A DNA stretch of 64,000 nt from Cycas panzhihuaensis (Eukaryota; Cycadophyta). Location of the stretch: NCBI GenBank assembly GCA_023213395.1, contig CM041465.1, positions 236,847,741-236,911,740 on the forward strand, written 5' to 3'. The position numbers were made by a program, and so were the translations under genes. Below, in pieces: positions 35,761 through 46,246 of this stretch. Within the stretch, counting starts at the first letter, position 1. Every line of letters begins with the position of its first letter. The notes beneath the pieces are model-generated. The model did not search any database. It was not told where the DNA came from and saw nothing but the letters and a program-made list of their open reading frames with translations.

Positions 35761-36411
35761 TCTTTCAGCGATCTCTTTGCCCTGCTCTGAAATGAGCCTA
35801 AACTACCATCTTAGGTTGTCCCCATTCTTCCCAACCATGGGTAGAATGGCAATTTAAGATGGATCCTTCCTTCTCTTTCTGGTTCCCTCCGCGGAACCCG
35901 TGTTCCCATACCCTCTCGGGAACCTATTGTCGTCTTGCTTGGGCATTCCCCAATCAGGAAGATGCTTGGGAGCATCGTCGCTCCTCTTTCCTGTCTGTCA
36001 TTTCCTTCGCATAGTCTGTTATGCTCTTCTGTAGACATGTATGCTGCTCTATCCTCTAACCTCACACCTCTCTGTCGTCTTCACTCATGACGTGTGTGTG
36101 TGCTCCTGTTAGACATATAGCCATACATGGAAGGAAACGTGTGCATCATACAATAAAATATTCATACAATAAAATATCCACAGCATAACAATTACAACAT
36201 ACAAAATAACCATACATGTCAACCACACATGACCTATACACAGCATCTGATATCCAAATAGGGTTCCAACCACCCCATATATACATATATATACATCCAA
36301 AATCATGTCACAGCACACATCTGGGAAGCCAGTGTCCTTGCAGAGGGGGTACAATCATATGATCCTATATATGACCCCCTGGAGGCTTATGCTTTCCCCT
36401 GTCTAAATCAT
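35761..36411 (+). other. Spacer after pol of element C
   Basis: Noncoding and shared with B (22105-22640). It contains repeats of ACAATAAAATATTCATA near 36150-36180 and several ATATATACATA runs. No gene seen; it may hold the 3' end of the antisense transcript. Confidence 0.6.
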
Positions 36412-38316
36412 ATGTACATATCCTACTACTGCTGCCCTGCTCCTGGGGTACCATCTCCTGCTCACTGTTATCCCTCTCCTGGGGACCACATGCCTCCGAG
36501 GCTCCTCCTGGGCCTCCACGAGCTGCCTGCCTTGCTCTCCTCATCTCTCAGCTGTCTCGGGGTCATCGTCACCGTGTGGGTACGCGTCCTGCTCCAGCTC
36601 GACCTCAATACCATATGTGCTACCAGCTGATCGTATTGGGCCTGGATACGATCCCGCTCTCCCCAGAGTGCCTCGTCTATCACCCTGAGATGCTTTGTGA
36701 TGATCAAGCCGGGTCCCGCCTGGCATCTCCGCCTACTCGCCTCTATGCCTCAGAGCCCACCGTCTCACGTAGCTCATCCCTCTCGTGCCTCGCGTCATCT
36801 CTCTCCTACTGCAGTTGTCCCCAGGACGTCACATGCTCTTGGGACTCTGCAGCCCATATGTCCCTCACCCTTACTAACAGGGCGAATGCCTCTGCGTGAG
36901 CACCTGTCGCTCTAGGCTCATCACCTGCCTGGATGGGCAGTTGCCCCTCTGCGTATACCTGAGGGAATATCTCCCTCACCACAATCTCTATCAGTCTCCT
37001 GATCTCTACTGTACCTCCCAATGCAACATGCCACATGTCAGTTTATATCTCACCATATATCATGATCAAATCAAACCAAACATCTATCTGGATGCCAAAC
37101 AACTCTGGAAAGGGTTAAGTCTCACCTGCTGTGGCCGCCTGCTCCTCTGGTCGTGCTGCATCCTCCCCTCCTGGCTCTCCACCAGCCGCGGGTGCCTTGT
37201 CCTCTGGCACCTCCTCTGTTTGGGCCTCCCTCCTTGCAGGGGCGGCCCCAGCTCTCGTCCCTTCGGATCCCATCACGATCTGCACCAGGCCCCGGGTCAC
37301 GGTCCCCCGCTCGCCTCGCCCTAATCTGGCCCCGCCTCTCCTTCTAGAGTCCGGATGGACCCTCTACGGCTCTTATTGTCCCTAAGGGACCTGCCTCCCC
37401 TACAGGTCATGACAGGCCGGCCCCATCATCCCCGTCGTCTCCATCATCTCCATCTCGCCATCGCGGCACTCCCGCCTCCGCCTGTCGTCACTATCCCACC
37501 TCACCGCCCTATAAGGCTCGCTATGTAGTCCGGTAGGGTGAGGAGGTCCAAAGGACGTAGCCTCCACCGATCGCTTGGACATGGGCCCCGCCCTCTATCC
37601 CCTCACCGAGTTCCGCCACCGTGGCCATCGGGGCCTACTCTGTGATGGGGTGTGGTCCCCCCGCTGGTGCCACTGCCGCGAAGTGATCGAAGAACTAGCA
37701 CTGCAACAGTGTGCTATATGACAACCCACCTCTGCTGGTCATCCTGATAGTATCCAACTAGGCGATGAGATTCGCCGCTATCAGGGCCACCTAGTCCATC
37801 CTCTCGCCGGCTTTGCAGCGACGAACTGCATCCAACCACCCACCTGGTACCTCCCTATAGTTCTGCTTCTGGGAAATCCGGAACAGAACGCACAGTATAA
37901 CCAGTTTCCTCACCCGAGGAATCCCTGACATTAGTACAGTTTGGAGGGGGGCTCCCCTCTGCTCCCATCTATCAGCTCCTGTGAAGAACAGGGCTACCTT
38001 CCCCGTACCGCCTTAGTGCCGGGCGGCCCCTAGTCTTATCGGCCTCCTGTCACCGTAACTCCCAAGATCCACCTGGATATCTCTCAAGATGATCTGGCAC
38101 GTCACCTACCGATGGTAGGTGGAACACATGTCTCCTCCTATCCCAATGGGACACTATGTCGACCAACAACCTCTGATCTGATGTGTATTGAGGTGTCTTG
38201 AGGGCCTTGTATAGGCCACAGCTCTGTAGGATCTCCTTGTCCTCCTGTGTCGCCATCTCCATGTAGCTCAGTATGGCCATACCTACGTTCTCGCGGTTAT
38301 CCACCGCGATGACAGC
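36412..38316 (-). pseudogene. Antisense PMD/DUF7745-like gene, exon 2 (element C)
   Basis: Opposite strand to pol. After a splice acceptor at 38317 the frame reads AVIAVDNRENVGMAILSYME, then ILQSCGLYKALKTPQYTSDQ and RLLVDIVSHWDRRRHVFHLP (to about 38110). This resembles the start of plant mobile domain and DUF7745 proteins (GL.., D.RLL, W-D/R-P..H-V-F-H-L-P). A frameshift near 38100 is followed by VTCQIILRDIQVDLG. Further on comes RGGLSYSTLLQC and, after a TAG, FFDHF at about 37681-37730, fitting the 'GG-x-TLLQ-x-W-x-x-E-H-F' region of the same proteins. A Gly/Glu-rich linker (37115-37300) and a helical tail (ERDDARHERDELRETVG, about 36750-36805) follow. Several in-frame stops make it a pseudogene. 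The domain assignment is by eye. Confidence 0.6.
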
Positions 38317-38465
38317 CTGTTCACATCAAAAACAACTCAAAGTTAGCTTCACGTCAGTCACTGTCATCCCTCACTCTCTCAAATCTCTCTCTATCTGAGA
38401 TTTGGGGCTCTTTTGGCCCTCGTGTCTATTTTTCTGCCTTTCTGCATTCGTAACGCACCAAACTT

Positions 38466-38557
38466 AGCGATACCACTAAGTTTGGCATGGGTCCCGCAGC
38501 GATCGGGTCCCGCGGTAATGATCGTGGCACCGTGATCATTACCGCGGTACGAATGAC
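38466..38557. repeat. U3-like repeat array inside the antisense intron
   Basis: A series of 16-21-bp units beginning TACC or TCCC/CACC (TACCACTAAGTTTGGCATGG; TCCCGCGGTAATGATCGTGG; CACCGTGATCATTACCGCGG) and ending TACGAATG. The arrangement parallels the 20-bp array in U3 of the 3' LTR, which ends TACGACTG, in the same orientation. The upstream CTATTTTTCTGCC versus CTATTTTTGCC also matches. Confidence 0.6.
38510..38547. repeat. Perfect inverted repeat, 14-bp arms
   Basis: Arms CCGCGGTAATGATC and GATCATTACCGCGG with a 10-base loop. Very GC-rich ends; formed by two neighbouring array units being near-complementary. Confidence 0.9.
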
Positions 38558-38795
38558 AATCCCCCAAAAGGGGGATTTCTGCCCCCAAAAAATAAAATAT
38601 TTCTTCTGGTGGACCCCGTGGGGCCCGCCGGGACCAAGGCTCCCTAATGCCCAGGTTCCCGCCTCTTTCTGGGTCTGATTCAGACTCCGAGAGGCCTCTC
38701 GTTGCCCATAAGAGGCACTAAAACCATGTAAAAAATGTAAAAAACCAATAAACTTTGAACTTAGATCTGGGTTGGGTTTAGTGATATCCACTCAC

Positions 38796-38819
38796 TGGAT
38801 CCGGTCTCGCTACCGCCAT
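38796..38819 (-). pseudogene. Antisense gene, exon 1 coding part (element C)
   Basis: On the minus strand the start ATGGCGGTAGCG (M-A-V-A-R-P-D-P) lies in good plant context, ACATGGCG. Eight codons end at a consensus splice donor. It lies about 160 bp downstream of a TATA box. An overlapping upstream frame (38810-39007) ends just at this start and is probably leader. Marked as pseudogene because exon 2 is broken. Confidence 0.5.
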
Positions 38820-38977
38820 GTCATCCTGTCGGTCGCGTTGGCTCTCTCCGCTCTCCGATCCGATGGTCTGATCTCCCTCTGCATGCCTCCAAAGTTGGGT
38901 GGTGCTCCACTGTGTAAGGGAATGGCTCTAGTTTCATATGAGAGCTGGTGAAAATGAATCCATTTTCCCGTTAGTTT

Positions 38978-38987
38978 CCTTATATAG
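38978..38987 (-). promoter_or_regulatory. TATA box for the antisense gene
   Basis: CTATATAAGG on the minus strand, GC-rich upstream. Transcription would start about 30 bp downstream (near 38950), giving a 5' leader of about 130 bases before the ATG at 38819. Confidence 0.6.
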
Positions 38988-39501
38988 GCGGGGGCCCCAA
39001 CGGGCACTTCCTCCGTTTTTGGTCCCGCGATAGTCGTTGGGACCGTCTCATTGCCCTGCTTGCCTTTGCCTTCTGGCCCTATCGCCCATTGTGCTCTATT
39101 GATGCCCTTTCTACCCTCCCTTGTGAGGGCATTTATGGTGCCTCATTATCGCACTTTTGCCAGGGCCCCTCTGGATCGTTTTGCGTGCTACTCCCGTGCG
39201 TGCCCGAGTTTATACTCGTTTGGCTTGTTTCGTCGCTCTGGACTCGTTTCTGCAGCCCTTTCTCGCTCTTGGGGTCTCCAAAGGGAATGCTCCCCCGCCT
39301 GGGGGCATGTCTCACTTTGTAAAGCGACCTTTTGGTGCCCAGGAGGCTTTCCTTCCGACCACTCTCTACCGGTGATCGGATTACTTGCTCTCACCCTGGG
39401 TAACCTCATTGCTAGGTCCTCCTACCCTTCACAGCCACTTTCTGCTTGCCTTTCGAGTGTTGCTTTCATTGCCCATCGATTACTTGGATTTTGCATCACC
39501 T

Positions 39502-39924
39502 ATGTCCATCTACATCTTTACCAACAGTGGAAGCCGCAGTAATCCTGGACCTTCTGCCGCTGCATGGATCCTCCGCAGCCCTTCTGGACACAATCTCCTC
39601 TGCTCTAGGATCTTCCTCCCAAAGGCTACTAATAACAAAGCTGAATATACAATTGTTATTGAAGCCCTTACTGATGCCCTCTGTTTCTATCACGGATCCA
39701 TCCTTCTGCTTTGCGACTCTCAAGTTGTGGTGTCTCATCTCACCCAAGTTTACCAGGTGCGATGCCTTCACTTAAGGACTCTTGCTTCTGCTGCCAGATC
39801 TCTCCTGGCCCGTTTCTCTTCCATCGATATCCAGCATATCCCTCGGGCCCTCAACGCTGAGGCAGATAGTCTCGTTCACCTCATCCTTGAGCGCCACCTT
39901 CCTCTCCTTGTTGATCGTCCATGA
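39502..39924 (+). pseudogene. Additional RNase H (aRNH), separate ORF of element C
   Basis: Open for 140 codons from ATG 39502 to TGA 39924. Archaeal-type RNase H fold: IYIFTNSGSRSNPGPSAAAW, then TNNKAEYTIVIEALTDALCF, ILLLCDSQVVVSHLTQ and ALNAEADSLVHL. Of the acidic catalytic residues the first Asp is Asn (codon 39523-39525), while the others (E in KAEY, D in LCDSQ, D in EADSL) are present. In Tat elements this domain takes over RNA removal from the degenerate native RNase H. The same ATG, five to six codons before TDGGS, occurs in the old copies at 46835-47176 and 58438-58641, which favours an independently translated ORF. Enzyme activity is doubtful here because of the Asn. Confidence 0.85.
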
Positions 39925-40331
39925 GGCTTGTCAGGCCCTCCTGTCACCCAAGCCCCAGGTCATCTCACACTCTGCTTTGCGATCCGTTTGCACCTCCGAA
40001 ACCTGGTTACTAATAAGGTAAAACTATGGTACCTACTCTTTGCTTACTCTTTCACTTGATTATGCATGCTCTTCCGCATCTTTTGTGGTGGGGGCAGCCC
40101 CCTCACTTTTCTCAGTTTTCCAGTCAGTTCCTAGGTGGCTCATAGGCAGCCCCTATGTTGTCTCCACTGCCGCTTTCGTATCCACGCATTCTGCTATAAC
40201 ACTCACTGGTGCCCTTGCCTACTGTTATGATCTTGATTGACATATCTATATACACATGTCCTACTGACAGTTGTGTTGCCAGTATTCGCCATCGCACCAG
40301 CTCCGAGCAATGAGGCTCGCTATTATAAATG
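39925..40331 (+). other. Spacer between aRNH and 3' LTR of C
   Basis: No gene. Also present in B (23200-23567). A purine-rich primer tract next to the LTR is not obvious; the last bases are TATTATAAATG. It contains AAGGTAAAACTATGGTACC near 40014-40032, shared with B. Confidence 0.7.
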
Positions 40332-42908
40332 TGTTTCCCAGCTTCCGGGAAAGGATACGGAATCACCGACTCAGGTAAGTGCAGGTATGTTTCCCGCATT
40401 GTCATCGCTTTCATTTGATGAGTGGTTGCTTATATGTCTGCATGTGTGTGGCTTTGTAGGCGACTTTGTCCTCGACTATACTTATTTTTGCCTATGACGA
40501 CTACAGTAGGGGCACACTCCCAGCGAGTGTGGCACCCTGGTGGCCACTTCACTGCCTGCATCTGCCCTCCTCGCTCCAAGATCCACTCGGTTTACACCAC
40601 CTCCGCCCGTGTGATGACCCGTCATGTTTGGTCAACTTGCCACCCTTCTTGAGCCCTATTTTTACTCTTTTAGACCCATTTATTGGCTTGTTTACCCCCG
40701 GGTAGTTGTCTCAGCCCCCCATTGGCCCTTTTTGTCATCTGCCCACAGCCTAGGCTGGCTGGCTGGGCCTATTTTTGCCTCTAGATTCATACCGCGGTGA
40801 TTTTCGCAGTACCACCAGAATATCAGCGGTACCGCGGAGTTTGCAGCGGTACGACTGTTCTAAGTTATTTTTTAAAATCTGCCGTGGTAATTTCGCATTT
40901 ATTGCGAAACTGCCACGTGTCTCGCGACTTAACTCTCTTCCAGCCATGCCCTAATCGCTCACTTTAGGGTTTGGGTTGAGTACTTAAGTCATTTTTTACT
41001 CATTTTTTAGGACTTTTTTTGCTCACTTTTGGATTGCTCCTCAAAGAAACAAGGTCAGGCTCGCTCATCTCTCGCCTCCCCGCCGCTACCACAGACTGCG
41101 TCTCTCCTACAGTGCCCAGCTCTCCTTCAGTGTGGGTAGGACATTCTCCTAGCCCCTCACGCACCTTGGAGAGGGCCCCTTTGAGAGGTTTCAGTGGATT
41201 CTTGCCCCGGGCAGCCATCAAGGGTTCCAAGTGCAGGTGTTTTCCTTCCAACTTCCTTAGCAGGACCCCAAACCTGCTACACCATAGATCTAGGCTAATT
41301 TCTCAGCCCCTCTTCACCATCTCTTGGCTGAGGCAAGCCCCTTGCCTCTCACGCTCAGGTATTTCTTGATTTGCATTATTTTTCTTGCGATATTGATGCT
41401 CCATCTTGCTTGCTCCTTGCTTGTCCTTGTGAGTTTAGTTTTCTTCTCTTTTGCGAACTATTTTACCTCTATCCTTGTGCCTCTTACCTACGTCTATTGC
41501 TCAAGGCAGTGGCGTTGAGGGTTAGCATAGGCTTTGGGAAGGAGATGGATGAATTCTGTACCACCTTCCACGCTCCCTAAGTGGCTTTAAGCCCCCCAAA
41601 TCCTCCCTCTTGCCTCGTGCTGTCCTTGGCACACAAATAAGGGTTTGTTGGCCCTCTTTTAGCCGCTGAAATCAGCGTTGTCACACGTTGCAGTGCTAGT
41701 TTGAGGGCTCAGGTTCAAGTTTGGGCAACTCACGTAAGTCCCAACTGCTAGTCCTTGTCCAACTTTCTTCCGGCGCAGGTTTCTTTCGCTCATAGCATCC
41801 CTTGTCAGAGGTGTTCTTTGGCTCCTCTACGCCTTCTTGTTGCCATTTCCAGCCATCTCTCTTGGCCTTGCCCTCACTGCCTTATGGCTCTTAGGGGGAG
41901 GTTAGGGTGTTATTTGTGGGAGGTGGGCCACTCTGAGGCTTACCGGTCATTTACCTTTGCTTTGGTTACCCTCTTTTATGTACTTTCATCATTGGGTTGA
42001 TACTAACATATGTGTGTTTAGATTCTTATATGCATTATATAGATATATGTTGTTAGAATCTCATATTGCACATTAGTATCCTTTCTCTAGAAAGGGGGAG
42101 GTTGCCATTGCTTGCAGGTGTTTGGTGAGCACGAAGGATATTGCCCGTTGGCTCTACTACCGGTAAGTGCTCTCATGTACATCGTACTTCCATACTTCTT
42201 CAGCTATTAGCATTTACTTCCTTTCTTTCCTTGGCATTGCATTTAGTATTTTTTCGGGGAAGGTAAGGGAGCCCCTCATCTGAATCTACCACGACGCTCT
42301 GCACCCAACGCACCGCGTGGAGTAGTTTGGCGCCCCTCGAGAAGGCCTTCGTCATGCAAGCCCTCGGTCCAGGTGCACGCCTTATTCCACCCTACTCTTT
42401 CCTTTTGATTCCTTTCCTAGTAATTAACACATTGGAAAATAAAAGGGAAATTTGACTTTGTTCTTTGGTTATGCTTTATTGGTTTTATTTCTTGCATCTT
42501 TGCTGCCCATAGGAAAGGCTATATGAACTGCCCTTTCACCTTTCCTCCTCTCCTTTGCCGCACAAGTTTCTTGCCTCCCGTGTTACTTGTGTACCCAGTT
42601 AGCTTATTTAGGCACACCCTTAATCTATCCTCCTTGGATCTTCTCCTTCCCCTTCTGGCCATCCAAGGGTAGGAGGATCCTGTCCCTAGGTCAACCCAGG
42701 CTAATCCTACGCCTCTTCACCCTTCGTTCGATGCAGTGGAGGATCACTTTTTAGTAGCCATATTCCATTGCAGGTCCGAACTTGCACTCTGGCACACGGG
42801 GCGCTCTGCATGGTAATTACTTTTCTCATAGGTCTCTCCTTCGATTATATCATCACCCACTCTCACCACACCTATTAGTTAGGTAGCTATCCCGTAGACG
42901 CGCATCCA
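40332..42908 (+). repeat. 3' LTR of element C
   Basis: 2,577 bp, TGTTTCCCAGC ... GCGCATCCA. Second hairpin at 40513-40531, complete U3 array at 40790-40859. The target duplication GAGGC follows. Confidence 0.93.
40790..40859 (+). promoter_or_regulatory. U3 tandem array, period exactly 20 bp
   Basis: Units start at 40790 (TACCGCGGTGATTTTCGCAG), 40810 (TACCACCAGAATATCAGCGG), 40830 (TACCGCGGAGTTTGCAGCGG) and 40850 (TACGACTGTT). The array lies about 120-180 bp upstream of the TACTTAAG stretch likely to be the core promoter. Its position suggests a transcription-factor array; this is inference. Confidence 0.8.
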
Positions 42909-43744
42909 GAGGCACCTGTAAAAATTCATGTCATGGTGGTAACCTCTTTGAGGGAGGATGATGTAGCTTGAATAAATGTATGAGGGGTGATGGTGGAAGA
43001 GGTTAATACCAAACTTAGAAGTAACCAAAACATCCATCTTAAGGGGGGGTGGGTTGACTAGATGGTACTTCAAAACATTCCCTTAAAGCTTCCACTACAT
43101 CCCTAGGTGGAGTATGGGTTTATTCGTAAGAGGGAGATGGTTTTCCTTATTGAATAGGATCTAATGAAAGGGGTTAGATGACTACTCTAAATAGAGGTGG
43201 GGTGATGGGGTTAAGGCCCCTCAACCATGTATGTATGAGGGGTTATGGAGTAAGCTTTAACTTGTTCATAAGGATGGTATAATGGATCTGCATTAGCATA
43301 GGCAAGATCCTCATATATATATGGGGCCTCTGTGTGAGGCCGATGCTAGGCATAAGAATCATAAGTCCAATCAAATAGGCATCCCTCTATTAGTGACTCT
43401 CAATCACTTAATTCAATGGGGGCATAGATTGGTTATACCTCTAAGGGTGGTGAGATGCACCTACAGAGGGTAATAAGAAATAATCGTACACCTATGGGTG
43501 ATAGGATTAGGGTGCAAGGGGCTTAAAGAGGTGTAGTGAACCTCCCATTTACCCACAAATGGAATCCATACACCACTTAGGCACAAATTGAGGACTTGCA
43601 TGGCACATGTTCCCTTCTTCGCATATAGGGTTTTAAGTTTTATGGTAAATAGGCCTTTGAGATATAGGTGGCTTGGCTTTCCTAGGTTATTGGGTTGCCT
43701 GAGCAAGGCTTCTCCTATCCTCTTCTGGCAGATAATCAAGAAGA
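42909..43744 (-). pseudogene. Old Tat gag N-terminal part
   Basis: On the minus strand about 43100-43150 reads TPPRDVVEALRECF, matching TPPVDVVKALNECR of C gag (about 29470-29510). This continues directly into the fragment at 26367 once C is removed. The part at 43480-43740 resembles 53568-53810 and 54683-54895. Degenerate and CpG-poor. Confidence 0.65.
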
Positions 43745-46246
43745 TCCCCTTATAGGGAGAGGGTATGGTAGAGAGGATAGATGGAGAAAGTAGATGAATT
43801 TTGATTATTCTCTTGACTTATTTTGAGTTAGGAGGTAGTTGTGTATATTACTTGAAGTTCCTTCTTAATGGGGGTTGTTTGTATACCTATTACAAAAGAA
43901 AAGGAAGCAACCAAGTAATGCAGAAAGTAAAGTGCAAATATACCAAACCTCACTCTCTTTACCCTCTCTTTTATTCTTTTCCTTTTTATAATATTTTCTT
44001 AATTCAAAGAAAACTAAGAAGAAATATAAGACAAAGCAAGATTTAAGGGATAATGAAACTATACAATCCTCTCTCTCCTTTTTCCTTTGTTCTCTCTTTT
44101 CTCTCTTTTTCTTTACTTTCTTTTGGAAAAAACGAAAAAGGGGTGTAGTGAATATATGCAATAAAAAAAGGGAAGTAAGGGGGATAAATAATGATGATAA
44201 ACTATTCCCCTTTCTTTGTTCACTTTTCCCTTTTGCTAATCCCCTTTTGTTATTAGTTTTTACCCCTTTTTTATTCTTTCTTTCTACTTCCCCTCTACAG
44301 TTTCCCTTCCCCTTTTTTGTTTTTCTTCCTTTTCCTCTAGGGTTAGGAGTAAGAAATTATGTAACCAAAGAAAGATAGAAGGGAGGAAACCTATGTAAGG
44401 CAAAAAGAGAATTAAAAAAAGGAATATGGAGAATTTACCCACAATAGAGGTGACCAATAAGAATTGTTTTTCTTTGACTTCACCTTAAAACATTTATTCT
44501 ATCATGGCGTTGTGAAGTGAGGGGCCCTAAATCAAACTAAGCAACAAAACATAAATAGTGGAAATGATAAAGCCAAGAAATAAGTGAAATACAAAGAGTA
44601 CTCATCTTGAGAGGTGCAATCAGCCTTTAGATCTTTTGGAACTCCTTGGAAAATCTAACCTCTACCTTGCATACAAGTTAGAAAGTTGCCTAAAATAAAT
44701 AATATTTACAATATAATCCACAATATTATCTTCTATGCACTACCAAGAGAATGTATGCATATCATGCAATCATAAACATTCACCATAAAGAGATAAAGTG
44801 TGAGACAAAGCATGAAATATAGAAAATAGGGATGGGGGGGTTTAGGATAGTAGTAGCCTCCCCAATATAAGTGGTTTCCTTAGTTGGACTAAGGAAAACC
44901 TTCTAAGATCCCTAAAAACTTGGCAAATAATCAAGGAAAGAGAGGTGAAAATATAGCAACAAGTTCTTGACACTATCATTCAAGAAGTAAATAGGAGCAT
45001 CAAAGTAATTACTAGTGTAAAACCATTTCAACATAAGGCAACATGGCCCATAATGGAGAAATAAAGAGTGCGTACAAGGAAAGATCCAATACCATGCATA
45101 AAGGAGGGGGATTATCCTAGAGTGAGGGGTGAGTTGGAGCTAATAGATACCCAAGTAGGCCTCATCAAACCTCCTTGAGATTGTTGGTGTCGTCTTTCCA
45201 AGTCCACTTTTAATGAGATAGTAGCAATTCCTTGGTGCTCCAAGACAAATCAAGTAGATCCCTATCGCATCACCATGTGATTGTAGAGAATAGAATGAAA
45301 ATCCTCCAAATGAAGAGCCAAGAGATGAATGTATCTAGGAATGAGTTAATAATGATCTCCCAAATAAGTGTGTATCATCAATCCTTGAGAGAATAAAGCC
45401 AAGAATAGGAGTATTGTAGAGTGTTGAATCCCAAGAATAAGAATGTAGAACTAAGATAATAAAAATCTCTCCCCTCCCTCTCAAAAATGAGGGATTTTAT
45501 AAAAGAGTTAAAGGTGCTGGGTGTGGTGGTTTCATATAAGAAACCATTACCAAGAAACCATGGATATGCATTGGTTTTATTCAAACAAATCCATGCCAAA
45601 TTAAAAAAAAAGTGGTAGTTCATTGGTTTGAGAGGCCTCCCTAGACTATTGTAGACTAACTTGGGCCTGTAAGGTCTAATAAGGAGATAATAAATGCTTA
45701 ATTTAAATGTTGCTAGTTATGATTGACTATTGTAATAGTCATACTGTAGAGTTTTTCATAATACTATGGACTTGTTTATAGTACAGTAAATACTCCATGG
45801 TACTAGTATTATTAGTAAAAAAATAACCCAGTATTGCAATATTTTATTAAAAACTAACCTCAAAGCTATATACCATCACTCTTAGATTCTATAAATTGAT
45901 CCTAAGGTCACCAAATGATAGACCACATGTAGTCAAAGTAAAAAATAAACCTAAACAAATAGCCATGGGTCAAAAAACTAATGATAACGAAGTTGCAAGG
46001 ATAGTAGAGGGGTCACCTCATTGACTGTTAGGCCATGATGGGGGCTCTAGGGCCATTAGACTAGAGTCTTAATCATCATTAGTGTAAAGGACGAGACAAG
46101 AAAACCAAACAAGCATTAAACACACATCAAAACATCATCCTAATCTAAATAATATAACTCTAAAGATGTAAGTAGAAGGAGAGATACATACCTTCACTTA
46201 CTTATATACCGTTGTCTCTTAATACATTCCTAATGGCTAGGAAATA
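43745..46246 (-). repeat. Old Tat LTR, minus orientation
   Basis: The right edge reads on the minus strand TATTTCCTAGCCATTAGGAA, a decayed form of the family LTR start with its hairpin. Polypyrimidine and A/T-rich blocks match the other old LTR (55170-57668), e.g. CTCTCTTTTATTCTTTTCC near 43962 and the CTATACAATCCT / CTATGCAATCCT motif. The left edge is set from the usual length and is approximate. ORFs inside (43801-44378, 45378-45623) are low-complexity and not genes. Confidence 0.6.

Larger units (their letters stand above)
38317..38795 (-). other. Predicted intron of the antisense gene
   Basis: Minus-strand donor ATCCA|GTGAGTGG and acceptor TTTTTGATGTGAACAG|GC, 479 bp. Removing it joins exon 1 and exon 2 in phase 0. 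It contains a U3-like repeat array and a perfect 14-bp hairpin. Prediction only; no transcript evidence is available. Confidence 0.5.
26368..42908 (+). mobile_element. Tat-type Ty3/gypsy retrotransposon C, near complete, 16.5 kb
   Basis: LTR - primer site - gag - protease - RT - RNase H - integrase - antisense gene - aRNH - LTR. Target duplication GAGGT (26363-26367) and GAGGC (42909-42913), four of five matching. RT before integrase shows Ty3/gypsy; the degenerate native RNase H plus a second RNase H is characteristic of Tat. Gag is open in one frame from 29103 to about 31010 and pol from about 32071 to 35760, except for in-frame stops. The LTRs differ at roughly 5 percent of positions in a sampled 190 bp, with more differences in the U3 repeat array. 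Confidence 0.93.

Noticed and set aside
36412-37385. Plus-strand ORFs (e.g. 36896-37324, 142 codons)
   Set aside because: Shadows of the antisense gene's GC-rich linker; the minus strand carries the domain motifs.
43801-44378. ORFs rich in Phe, Leu, Pro or Lys/Glu
   Set aside because: Translations of polypyrimidine/polypurine tracts of the old LTR.
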